From CAZMXP01 sp964570285 (GTDB lineage Bacteria; Planctomycetota; PLA2): 64,000 nucleotides of DNA. The notes below the pieces were generated by a model, which did no database searches, was not told the DNA's origin, and was given only the letters and a program-made list of their open reading frames with translations. Where the stretch lies: the NCBI GenBank assembly GCA_964570285.1, contig CAZMXP010000001.1, positions 140,586-204,585 of the forward strand, given 5' to 3'. Of the stretch, positions 33,127 through 42,327 are shown in pieces (position 1 is the stretch's first letter; each line of letters opens with the position of its first letter). Position numbers and translations under genes: made by a program.

Positions 33127-35223
33127 ATGCTGCGAAGAACCCTCGGCCTCTGCCTGCTCGCCACGGCGGCGCTGGCCACCCCTCCCGACGACTCCGCGCT
33201 CGCACGCACGATCGCCGCCTACCTCGACGAGGCGGAACTCGTCGTCACGGCCACGAGATCCGCGGGCAAGCGGTTCGACTCCCCCGCGACCTCGCTCGCG
33301 ATCCCCGCAGAGACCATCGAGACGCGCGGCTACCGCACAACCCCGCAGATCCTCTCCGGGACGCCGGGGGTGATGGTGCAGGAGACCGCGCCGGGGCAGG
33401 GGTCGCCCTACATCCGCGGGTTCACGGGGTTCCAGAACCTCTTCCTGATCGACGGCATCCGGCTCAACAACTCCGTCTTCCGCCCCGGCCCGAACCAGTA
33501 CTGGAACACCGTCGATCCGCTCACCTTCGAACGGCTCGAGGTCGTCAAGGGCCCCTCGTCGGTGCTCTACGGCAGCGACGCCATCGGCGGCACCGTGCAG
33601 GCGATCACGAAGAACCCCTACGGCCCAGGGGGCCTGCTCCTCTACCGCGGATCGACCGCCGAGAACTCCCACACCGGCCGCGCCGAGGGGAGCCTCGCGC
33701 TCGGCGCGTCCACCGGAGCGCTGGGCGGACTCACCGGCCGCCACTTCGGACACCTCGTCGCGGGCGGCGAGGTGGGCACCCAGACCGGCACCGGCTACGA
33801 CGAGTGGGCGGGCGACTTCAAGCTCGAGCACTTCCTCGACCCCGACACGCGCTTCGTGCTCGCCTATCAGCAGGTGCGGCAGAACAACGTCCCCCGCACG
33901 CACACCACCGTGGCCGCGGTCCCCTTCCACGGCACCGCGCCCGGGACCGAACTGCAGCGCGACAGCGACCAGGAGCGATGGCTGGTCTACGCGCAGATCC
34001 ACAAGGAGGAGATGGACGGCTTCCTCGAGGCCCTCCATGCGAGCCTCTCCTGGCACGACCAGTCGGAGTCGCGCCACCGCATCCGGCCCCCCAGCGGCTC
34101 GGGCGCGGCCAACCGGGAGGACTTCCAGGGCTTCTCCGTCGGCACGCTCGGCCTCTGGCTCCAACTCGAGAGCGAGACCGGGATCGGGCGGCTCACCTAC
34201 GGCGTCGAGGCCTACCACGACAACGTCAACAGCTTCTCGTCGGCCAACCCCGTGCAGGGACCGGTCGCGGACGAGGCGACCTACGCCCTGCTCGGCGTCT
34301 ACGTGCAGGACACCCTGCCCGTCGGCGAACGCTGGGAGGTCGTCTCCGGGGTGCGCTTCACGTGGGCGAAGGCCGAGGCCGACTCCGTCAGCGACCCGGC
34401 GACCGGCGGCACGATCGCGATCGAGGATGACTGGTCCGCCGCCGTCGGCAGCGTGCGCCTGCTCTATCGCCTCGTGCCGGAGCGGTGGAACCTCTACGGC
34501 GGCCTCTCGCAGGGATTTCGCGCCCCCAACCTGAGCGACCTGACGATGTTCGACAGCGCGCGCAGCGGCGAGTTCGAGATCCCGGCCCCGGGACTCGAGC
34601 CCGAGTACTTCACGAGCGCGGAGATCGGCCTGCGCGGGCGTCCCGGGCCCCACCGCGTCGAGTGCGCCGCCTTCTACACCTGGATCCGCGACCTCATCGA
34701 CCGGTTCCCGAACGGCGAGACGGCGCCGGGGGGAGAGACCATCGTCACCAAGGGCAACATCGGCGACGGCTACGTCTACGGCCTCGAGCTCTCCGGCCGG
34801 GCGCAGGTCGCCGAGGGGATCTTCCTGCTCGCCGACGTCACCTATCTGATGGGCGAGAGCAACACCTACGCGACCTCCGCGCCCGTGCTCACGCGCGAGT
34901 ACATCACGCGCCTGATGCCGCTCACCGCGCATCTCGGCGTGCGCTACGAACCGCGCGAGGATCTCTGGCTGGAACTGCTCGCGACGATGGCCGACAAGGC
35001 CGACAAGCTCTCCCCCGGCGACATCCGCGACACGCAGCGCGTCCCTCCCGGCGGCACCCCCGGCTACGCCATCCTCAGCCTGCGCGGGGGCTACGACATC
35101 GGCAAGGACACGCGCCTCTCCGTGGCCGTCGAGAACCTGCTCGACAAGGCCTATCGCGTCCACGGCAGCGGCCACACGATGCCGGGCACGAACTTCATCC
35201 TGACCCTCACGAAGCGCTTCTAA
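33127..35223 (+). CDS. TonB-dependent outer-membrane receptor
   Basis: 698 residues with a signal peptide (MLRRTLGLCLLATAALA). A TonB-box-like segment (ELVVTATR, about residue 38) precedes the plug domain (about 50-160: ETIETRGYRTTPQILSGTPG, PYIRGFTGFQNLFLIDGIRLN, ERLEVVKGPSSVLYGSDAIGG). The remainder is the beta barrel, ending in Phe (LTLTKRF), the usual terminal aromatic for barrel assembly. The substrate cannot be read from the sequence. It lies 14 bp upstream of the modA start on the same strand, which makes molybdate or a metal-chelate carrying it a candidate, though vitamin B12 or siderophore import is equally typical of the family. I found no B12 box upstream. Confidence 0.93.
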   Translation: MLRRTLGLCLLATAALATPPDDSALARTIAAYLDEAELVVTATRSAGKRFDSPATSLAIPAETIETRGYRTTPQILSGTPGVMVQETAPGQGSPYIRGFTGFQNLFLIDGIRLNNSVFRPGPNQYWNTVDPLTFERLEVVKGPSSVLYGSDAIGGTVQAITKNPYGPGGLLLYRGSTAENSHTGRAEGSLALGASTGALGGLTGRHFGHLVAGGEVGTQTGTGYDEWAGDFKLEHFLDPDTRFVLAYQQVRQNNVPRTHTTVAAVPFHGTAPGTELQRDSDQERWLVYAQIHKEEMDGFLEALHASLSWHDQSESRHRIRPPSGSGAANREDFQGFSVGTLGLWLQLESETGIGRLTYGVEAYHDNVNSFSSANPVQGPVADEATYALLGVYVQDTLPVGERWEVVSGVRFTWAKAEADSVSDPATGGTIAIEDDWSAAVGSVRLLYRLVPERWNLYGGLSQGFRAPNLSDLTMFDSARSGEFEIPAPGLEPEYFTSAEIGLRGRPGPHRVECAAFYTWIRDLIDRFPNGETAPGGETIVTKGNIGDGYVYGLELSGRAQVAEGIFLLADVTYLMGESNTYATSAPVLTREYITRLMPLTAHLGVRYEPREDLWLELLATMADKADKLSPGDIRDTQRVPPGGTPGYAILSLRGGYDIGKDTRLSVAVENLLDKAYRVHGSGHTMPGTNFILTLTKRF

Positions 35224-35252
35224 TAGAATTCGCGCCTGTGGCGCGAATTCTA
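35224..35252 (+). promoter_or_regulatory. Perfect inverted repeat with the modA start codon in its loop
   Basis: Arms TAGAATTCGCGCC and GGCGCGAATTCTA (13 bp, perfect) flank a 3-nt loop TGT; the GTG start of modA (35238-35240) begins in this loop. As RNA it would fold into a stable hairpin hiding the start codon; as DNA it could be a repressor operator. It does not match the ModE consensus I know. It directly follows the receptor stop codon. Confidence 0.7.
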
Positions 35253-35921
35253 CTGATTGGCGCGATCGCGATGATCGGGGGGTGCGGGGGGGGGGCGCCG
35301 CGAGGAACGACTGTCTTTGCCGCGGCGAGCCTGACCGACGTGCTGACGCGCATCGCGGTCGCGTATGAACAGGAGACCGGATCGACCGTGCGGCTCTCCT
35401 TCGGCGCGAGCGGCGCGCTCGCGCGGCAGATCCAGCAGGGGGCGCCCTGCGACCTCTTCCTGTCGGCGGCGCCGGAATGGGTCGACGTGCTCACGGTGCG
35501 CTCGCGGCGCGACCTCCTCAAAAACCGTCTCGTGCTGGTCGCCCCCTCCCCCGGGCCCCCACCCGATCGCACCCCCCCGGGACGCATCGCGATGGCCGAC
35601 CCCGAACGCGCCCCCGCGGGGCGCTACGGCAGGGAGGCGCTGGCGAGACTGGGCTGGTGGGACGGCGCGCGTGTCGTGCCCGCCGAAGACGTGCGCGCGG
35701 CGCTTCGCCTCGTCGAACTCGGCGAGGCGGACTGGGGCCTCGTCTACGCGACGGATGCGCGCGCGTCGGGACGGGTCGCCGTGCGCCTGGAGTTCGATGC
35801 GGCGGCGGTCTATGCGGCGGCGCTGCTGACGGCCGAGGGCGAACCCTTCGACCGGTATCTGGGGGGCCCGGGGGCGCAAGGCCTCTTCCGGGAGGCGGGG
35901 TTCCTGCCGGCGGGGCCATGA
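35238..35921 (+). CDS. modA: Molybdate ABC transporter, substrate-binding protein
   Basis: 227 residues from a GTG start, a little shorter than typical ModA. An N-terminal signal or lipoprotein peptide is present (ILLIGAIAMIGGC, with GGCGGG after it). The family opening is clear: VFAAASLTDVLTRIA, then LSFGASGALARQI and GAPCDLFLSAA, which line the oxyanion pocket. The C-terminal lobe has ALRLVELGEADWGLVYATDA. ModA captures molybdate or tungstate in the periplasm and delivers it to ModB. It overlaps modB by 4 bp (ATGA). The start codon sits in the loop of a perfect hairpin, so expression may depend on translation of the receptor upstream. Confidence 0.9.
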   Translation: MARILLIGAIAMIGGCGGGAPRGTTVFAAASLTDVLTRIAVAYEQETGSTVRLSFGASGALARQIQQGAPCDLFLSAAPEWVDVLTVRSRRDLLKNRLVLVAPSPGPPPDRTPPGRIAMADPERAPAGRYGREALARLGWWDGARVVPAEDVRAALRLVELGEADWGLVYATDARASGRVAVRLEFDAAAVYAAALLTAEGEPFDRYLGGPGAQGLFREAGFLPAGP

Positions 35922-36586
35922 GCGACGCGGAGTGGTCGGCGCTGCTGCTCTCGTTGCGCGTCGCGGTCGCGAGCGCGCTGCTGACGCTCGTGCCGGGCAT
36001 CGCGATCGGCTGGCTGCTCGCGCGGCGGCGCTTCTTCGGGCGGACGCTCCTCGATGCGGTGGTGCACCTGCCGCTCGTGCTGCCGCCGGTGGCGATCGGC
36101 TACCTGCTGCTGCTCGCGCTCGGGCGCCGCACGGCGCTGGGCGCCTTCCTCGACATCGCGTTCACGTGGAAGGCGGCGGCGGTCGCGTCGATGGTGATGG
36201 CCTTCCCGCTGATGGTGCGCGCGGTGCGCCTCGCGATCGAACTCGTCGACCGGCGCCTCGAGGAGGCGGCACGCACGCTCGGCGCGGGACCGTGGCGCGT
36301 CTTCCTCACGGTGACGCTGCCGCTGGCGCTGCCCGGCGTGGTCACCGGGTTCCTGCTCGCGTTCGCGCGCTCGCTGGGCGAGTTCGGCGCGACGATCAGC
36401 TTCGCCGGCAACATCGAGGGGGAGACGCGCACGCTGCCGCTCGCGATCTACTCCCACGCGCAGACGCCCGGCGGCGACGCGGCGGCGCTGCGCCTCGTCC
36501 TGCTCTCGCTGCTGCTCTCGCTCGGCGCGCTGCTCGTGTCGGAGCTGCTCGCGCGGCGCGTCGCGCGGCGGACGGGGGCCGGCTGA
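35918..36586 (+). CDS. modB: Molybdate ABC transporter permease
   Basis: 222 residues with five to six hydrophobic helices and the permease EAA loop (EEAARTLGAGPWRVFLTVTLP) that couples to the ATPase. LPLVLPPVAIGYLLL and RSLGEFGATISFAGN are typical of ModB. It forms the membrane channel for molybdate with ModC as motor. The ATG overlaps the modA stop codon and its own TGA overlaps the modC ATG, so the three are translated as one unit. Confidence 0.93.
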   Translation: MSDAEWSALLLSLRVAVASALLTLVPGIAIGWLLARRRFFGRTLLDAVVHLPLVLPPVAIGYLLLLALGRRTALGAFLDIAFTWKAAAVASMVMAFPLMVRAVRLAIELVDRRLEEAARTLGAGPWRVFLTVTLPLALPGVVTGFLLAFARSLGEFGATISFAGNIEGETRTLPLAIYSHAQTPGGDAAALRLVLLSLLLSLGALLVSELLARRVARRTGAG

Positions 36587-37656
36587 TGCTGGAGATCGAC
36601 GTCGAGACCGCCCGCGGCCCGTTCTCGCTGCGGGTCGAGGCCGCCCTCGACAGCGGCGTGACGGGCATTCTCGGGCGCTCGGGGGCGGGCAAGACGACGC
36701 TGCTGCACCTGATCGCGGGTCTCGCCCGTCCCGGCCGGGGCCGCATCGCGATCGACGGGGATGCGCTCTTCGACAGCGCGGGCGGCCTCGACCTGCCTCC
36801 GCACCGGCGCCGCGTCGGCATGGTCTTCCAGGACGGCCGCCTCTTCCCCCACTACACCGTGCGCGGCAACCTGCTCTACGCGCGCGGCGACCGCGGGGAG
36901 TTCGGCGCCGTCGTCGATCTGCTGGAACTCGGACCGCTGCTCGAGCGGCGGCCCGCGCACCTCTCCGGCGGCGAGCGGCAGCGGGTGGCGCTCGGGCGGG
37001 CGCTCCTGAGCGCGCCGCGGCTGCTGCTGCTCGACGAACCGCTCGCGAGCCTCGACCAGGTCCACCGCGCGCAGATCCTGCCCTACCTGACGCGCATCCG
37101 CGACCATGCGCGCATCCCGATCCTCTATGTCAGCCACGAGATCGGGGAGGTCCTGCAGCTCACGGAGAACCTGCTCCTCCTCGAGGCCGGCCGCGCGACG
37201 GGGCCCGCCCCCTATCGCGACCTCACGCAGCAGCGGGAGGGGTTCCTGCAACTGCTGCCGATGGGCATCCGCAACCTGATCGGCATGGAGGTCGTCGCGG
37301 AGGACACCGAGCGCGGCTGCGCGCGCCTGCGTCACGCGCCGTCGGGGCGCACGCTTCTCGCGCCGCTCGGCATCGCGCCGCAGGGCGCCCGCGTCGTCGT
37401 GGAGGTTCGGGCGGAGGAGGTCGCGCTGAGCCGGGCACCGGTGGCGGGCCTCTCGATCCAGAACCAGCTTCCCGCGACCGTGGTGCGCCACGCGATCCAC
37501 GGGGGCACGGTGCTGGTCGAGGCCGATGCGGGGTTCCCGCTCAGCCTCGAGATCAGCCTCGGCGCCTTCCGCGAACTCGGCCTCGCCGACGGCGCCCGGG
37601 TGCACTGCCTCGTGAAGTCCAACGCGGTCCGGCGCGTCTCCGGCGGCGGCGCGTAG
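36586..37656 (+). CDS. modC: Molybdate ABC transporter ATPase with MOP domain
   Basis: 356 residues. Walker A GRSGAGKTT near residue 31, Q-loop VFQDGRLFPH, signature LSGGERQRVALGRAL, Walker B LLLLDEPLASLD and the switch His in VSHEIGEV are all intact. The C-terminal 70 residues form a molybdate-binding MOP/TOBE domain (LSIQNQLPATVV then CLVKSNAV). It powers ModB at the inner face of the membrane. The stop codon TAG overlaps the TAGGAT hexamer that precedes the next gene. Confidence 0.94.
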   Translation: MLEIDVETARGPFSLRVEAALDSGVTGILGRSGAGKTTLLHLIAGLARPGRGRIAIDGDALFDSAGGLDLPPHRRRVGMVFQDGRLFPHYTVRGNLLYARGDRGEFGAVVDLLELGPLLERRPAHLSGGERQRVALGRALLSAPRLLLLDEPLASLDQVHRAQILPYLTRIRDHARIPILYVSHEIGEVLQLTENLLLLEAGRATGPAPYRDLTQQREGFLQLLPMGIRNLIGMEVVAEDTERGCARLRHAPSGRTLLAPLGIAPQGARVVVEVRAEEVALSRAPVAGLSIQNQLPATVVRHAIHGGTVLVEADAGFPLSLEISLGAFRELGLADGARVHCLVKSNAVRRVSGGGA

Positions 37657-37669
37657 GATGGGGCGGATG
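37654..37669 (+). promoter_or_regulatory. Leaderless-type -10 element, 37667 lipoprotein gene
   Basis: TAGGAT (37654-37659), 7-base spacer, ATG 37667. The TAG is also the modC stop codon. Confidence 0.45.
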
Positions 37670-38399
37670 CCGCCGCCCCGCCCGCTGGCGCTTCTCGCGC
37701 TGCCCCTCCTCCTCGCCGCCTGCGGGCAGGAGGCGGCCCGCGCCCCCGCCGCCAAGCCACCGGCGGTCGCGCGCAAGCCGCGCGTCGACCAGGAGGAGCG
37801 ACGCCAGCGGCTGCTGCGCCGCCTCGACGCGCAGCGCCTCTTCAACATCGACTGGCCGGCAGGCTCGATGAACGCGGTGCAGGCGGTCGCGGCCCTGCGC
37901 GAGGCGACCGGGCTCAATCTCGTGCTCACGCCGGAAGCGAGGGAGCAGGCGGGGGCCCTCGCGCTGCCGTCGGCGCTCGTCGCCCACGGCGAGACGACCC
38001 GCTCGGTTCTGGACCGGTTCCTGCCGGCGGTGCGGCTCCGGTGGGAGGTGCGGAGCGGCGTCATCCTGCTCCGCCTCGAGGAGGAGTCGCTCCCGGTGCA
38101 CGCGCCGCCGGAGGAGCCGGAACACGAGGAGCCCTCCGACGTGGTGCGCATGCGGGAGCTGCTCGGGCTCCGCCGCATCGACCTCTCCCTCGACGACGGC
38201 TCGCTGGCGGAGGCGCTCGACTACCTCGCGTGGCAGACCGGGCTCCGTTTCGAGCGCGAGGAGTCCCTCGCGGAGGTCGCGAAGAGCCGGAGGGTCTCGC
38301 TGCACGCGACCGACGTCACGGTCGCCGACGCCCTCGACCTGCTGCTGCTCGAGGCGTTCCCCGACGACAGCGCGACCTACGACGTCACGCCCGACGGCG

Positions 38400-38422
<23 letters not shown>
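37667..38422 (+). CDS. Predicted lipoprotein with two STN/secretin-like domains
   Basis: 251 residues from ATG 37667 (254 from ATG 37658). A lipoprotein signal (LALLALPLLLAAC) is followed by a Pro/Ala-rich spacer and a basic helix. Two similar domains follow, each with a helix-strand pattern of the kind found in secretin N-domains and TonB-receptor STN domains: about 55-130 (MNAVQAVAALREATGLNLVL ... VILLRLEEE) and about 165-251 (GSLAEALDYLAWQTGLRF ... YDVTPDGVKLRLR). Function unknown; possible periplasmic adaptor. Its 3' end overlaps the convergent gltA end by 23 bp. It may belong to the mod transcription unit or have its own TAGGAT promoter. Confidence 0.65.
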
Positions 38423-39710
<1,288 letters not shown>

Positions 39711-39818
39711 GGGCTCTCCTTCGGCGCGTAGTCCCACCCCTATCGTATCCGCGCGTCGATGTTTCTATCGAGGGGGCGGCGCCTCCCCCCCCGAGCCCCC
39801 CCCGCCTCCGCCGGAGGT

Positions 39819-42146
39819 TCAGCGCAGCTCGATCCAGAGGGCGTGGCTGGCCCAGCCGTCGCTGCCGAGCGCGCCGGGAGAGCCCTTCGCGGGGCAGGCC
39901 TTCGTGAGCTCCCGCAGCAGCACGTCCGCCCGCGACCCGGCGGCGGCCTTCAGCAGAGCCGCCTTGTCGAGCGGCCTCTCCGTCGCGAAGACGCGCACGA
40001 CCATGCGCCCCTTCCTGCCCGCCTCGGTGGTGACCTCGAAGTTGAAGGGCAGGTCGGGCGCGAGCGGCGCATCCGAGGCGGCGACCAGCCGCGTCTGGCC
40101 CCCCTCCATCGCGGCGAACGCGTACAGGTAGGCGGGCGCGCCCACGTAGCCGCGGCAGGTGAGCTTGCCGCCGGGCGCCCGGCGCCCCTCGCCGCCGTCG
40201 AGCACGGTGCGCAGGCGGAAGGGGGGGCTCGGGTTGTGGATGCGGTTGATGCGCGTGTACTCCGAGTGCCTCTGCACGACGAAGTCGCGGAGCATCGTGG
40301 CGATCTCCTGCGGCGTGCCCTTGCAGGTGCCCACCTGCTGCGAGAGCGGCGTGAAGAGGCTCGCGACGAAGGTGCCGTCCACGAGCGTGGGGACGATGAC
40401 GTAGTCGAGCTGGTCGGCGGTCCCGCTGGTGACGAGGCGCACGGCGTTCTCCTTGCCGAGCAGGCCGAGCACCGCGTTCACGACGCCCTGGAGCTGCTGG
40501 ATCAGCGCCGGGGTCGCGCTGTTGAAGAAGCAGAGGCCGATGGAGGGCCGCGGCTGGGGCACCGGGACGGTGCGCGGGATGAGGCGGTCGCCGCGGCCGA
40601 CGGTGCCCTCGTCGATCGTCGCGCTCGCGTAGGCGAGCGGCGAGCTGTTCTCGCGCGGGATCATCTGCAGCTTGCCGCTCAGCGTGACGCGCCCCCTCGG
40701 CGTGGACGCGCCCTCGGCGTAGGCGTCGTAGACGACGCGGGCGTTCTCCTGGTAGAGGCTGTCCATGCCCGACACGAGCGCGGTCTGCCCCGCCGTGCCC
40801 TGGTAGTAGAAGGTGTCGGGCTCCTCGGGGCGCCAGATCCACGCGACCGCGACGGCGGGACGCTGGAAGGGCGCGTCCTCCGGCGCCTCGGCGAGGGAGA
40901 AGGGGAAGCGGCGCATCGCCCCCGCCACCTGCGGCGACTGGCCGGGGTTCTGCTGCTGCACCAGCGGGCGGACGCCGTCGAGGATCTGCTCCCAGCTCTG
41001 GCCGTTGGACGAGCGGATCGCGTCGCGCAGGTAGCGCGAGAAGAAGCAGCCCTCGCCGTCGGTCATGCCGGTCTCCCACGACCGGGCGGCGGAGAGGAAG
41101 ACGAAACGCTGGTCGATGTCGAGACCGGCCGCGATGCCGGTCGGGGCCGAGCGGTTCGCGTCCTCGGCCATCTGCACGAGGTCGCGCCCGATGCCGACCT
41201 CCTTGCGCATGCCGAAGAAAAAGCCCGGCGCGTCGATGCGCGTCTCGCCCTCGTCGCCCGCGCGCACGGCGGTGCCGCTGTGGCAGGAGTCGAAGATGAC
41301 GGTCACGTTCTTCGTCTTGAACCTCGCGAGGAGCTGGGCGATGCGGTCGTCGGTGAGCACGAGCTTGAGGTGATCCGGCGTCGTCATCAGCGCGGGGGAG
41401 ACGTCGGCCGTCGCGAGCGCCTCGTCCCAGCCGTCCTCCTCGTCGCCGTCGAGGTCGGGCACCTGCGTGCCGTGGCCGCAGTAGTAGAAGAGCACGGCGT
41501 CGTCCGGGCCCGCCTTGTCGGCGAGGGCCGTCAGCTCGCGGTCGAGCCGTGCGCTCGTCGCGTCGAGGTTCTGCACCAGCGTGATCCGGTCGGGGGAGAA
41601 GCCGAAGGAGGCCTCGAGCAACTCCTTCATGCGCTGCGCATCCTTGTCGCTCGCGGGCAGATCCTGCCCTCCCGCGCCCGCGGGCGGATAGTCGGAGATG
41701 CCGACGAGCAGCGCCCAGCGGTTGCCCGCCACGATCGTGAAGGGGATGTCCACGAGCGGCTCGGCCTCGTCGTTCCAGTAGACGCGGAAGCGGAAACGGC
41801 CGCCCGACTGCGCCCAAGTGCGGCCCGCGACCGTGAATCCCTGGCCGATGAGGTTGCTCTTGCCGTCGCCGACGAACGCGTCGCCTCGGAAGAGTTCGAC
41901 GCACGGGCCGCCCTGGTCGACGCAGATGGCCGGGGTCGTGCGCTGGCCGACCGGGATCGGCGCCTCGCTCTGGAAGACGACGCGCACGCTCGGGCTGTCG
42001 GCATAGAAGGTCGTCGTCGACGCCTCGGGAAGCCCCTTCTGGTCCCAGTTCTGGCAGAGCTGGGCGGTCACCTTCGGGCGCCCGGTCTCGTCGGCGATGC
42101 CGAGCGTCAACGGGAGCAGGAGCAGGCAGAGGAGTGTGGTTTTCAT
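39819..42146 (-). CDS. Secreted metacaspase-like (C14 clan CD) protease
   Basis: 775 residues with a signal peptide (MKTTLLCLLLLPLTLG). Residues about 140-400 form the caspase-hemoglobinase fold: NRWALLVGISDYPP, catalytic His225 in FYYCGHGTQV and catalytic Cys288 in VIFDSCHSGTA, the metacaspase His-Cys dyad. DGDEEDGWDEALATAD after the His resembles the calcium-binding acidic loop of type I metacaspases. A later region (about 420-775) is beta-rich and ends with a DUF4384-like piece (APAYLYAFAAMEGG). It may cleave after basic residues, outside the membrane; substrates are unknown. ATG 42146 has GGAGA six bases upstream. Confidence 0.9.
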   Translation of the reverse strand: MKTTLLCLLLLPLTLGIADETGRPKVTAQLCQNWDQKGLPEASTTTFYADSPSVRVVFQSEAPIPVGQRTTPAICVDQGGPCVELFRGDAFVGDGKSNLIGQGFTVAGRTWAQSGGRFRFRVYWNDEAEPLVDIPFTIVAGNRWALLVGISDYPPAGAGGQDLPASDKDAQRMKELLEASFGFSPDRITLVQNLDATSARLDRELTALADKAGPDDAVLFYYCGHGTQVPDLDGDEEDGWDEALATADVSPALMTTPDHLKLVLTDDRIAQLLARFKTKNVTVIFDSCHSGTAVRAGDEGETRIDAPGFFFGMRKEVGIGRDLVQMAEDANRSAPTGIAAGLDIDQRFVFLSAARSWETGMTDGEGCFFSRYLRDAIRSSNGQSWEQILDGVRPLVQQQNPGQSPQVAGAMRRFPFSLAEAPEDAPFQRPAVAVAWIWRPEEPDTFYYQGTAGQTALVSGMDSLYQENARVVYDAYAEGASTPRGRVTLSGKLQMIPRENSSPLAYASATIDEGTVGRGDRLIPRTVPVPQPRPSIGLCFFNSATPALIQQLQGVVNAVLGLLGKENAVRLVTSGTADQLDYVIVPTLVDGTFVASLFTPLSQQVGTCKGTPQEIATMLRDFVVQRHSEYTRINRIHNPSPPFRLRTVLDGGEGRRAPGGKLTCRGYVGAPAYLYAFAAMEGGQTRLVAASDAPLAPDLPFNFEVTTEAGRKGRMVVRVFATERPLDKAALLKAAAGSRADVLLRELTKACPAKGSPGALGSDGWASHALWIELR

Positions 42147-42310
42147 GGCTCTCCGTCGGGTAGGAGCGGGATCCAGCGGGGAAGTCTACACCCGGCAGCA
42201 GAACTGCCCGAAGTCGGGCGGATCCGGCCCTCGAGACGCCTCGACGGGAAAAGGGGGGGGCGCGGGGGCGGCGACAGCCCATGGAGACGCGCGGCCCCCA
42301 CCCCCTCTGG

Positions 42311-42327
42311 TACGCTGGCGGAAATTG
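42311..42327 (+). promoter_or_regulatory. Leaderless-type -10 element, radical SAM gene
   Basis: TACGCT (42311-42316), eight-base spacer GGCGGAAA, TTG 42325. Confidence 0.4.

Noticed and set aside
42097..42324. Extension of the radical SAM protein to 42097
   Set aside because: Would overlap the divergent caspase start and adds Gly/Ala/Pro-rich residues without homology.
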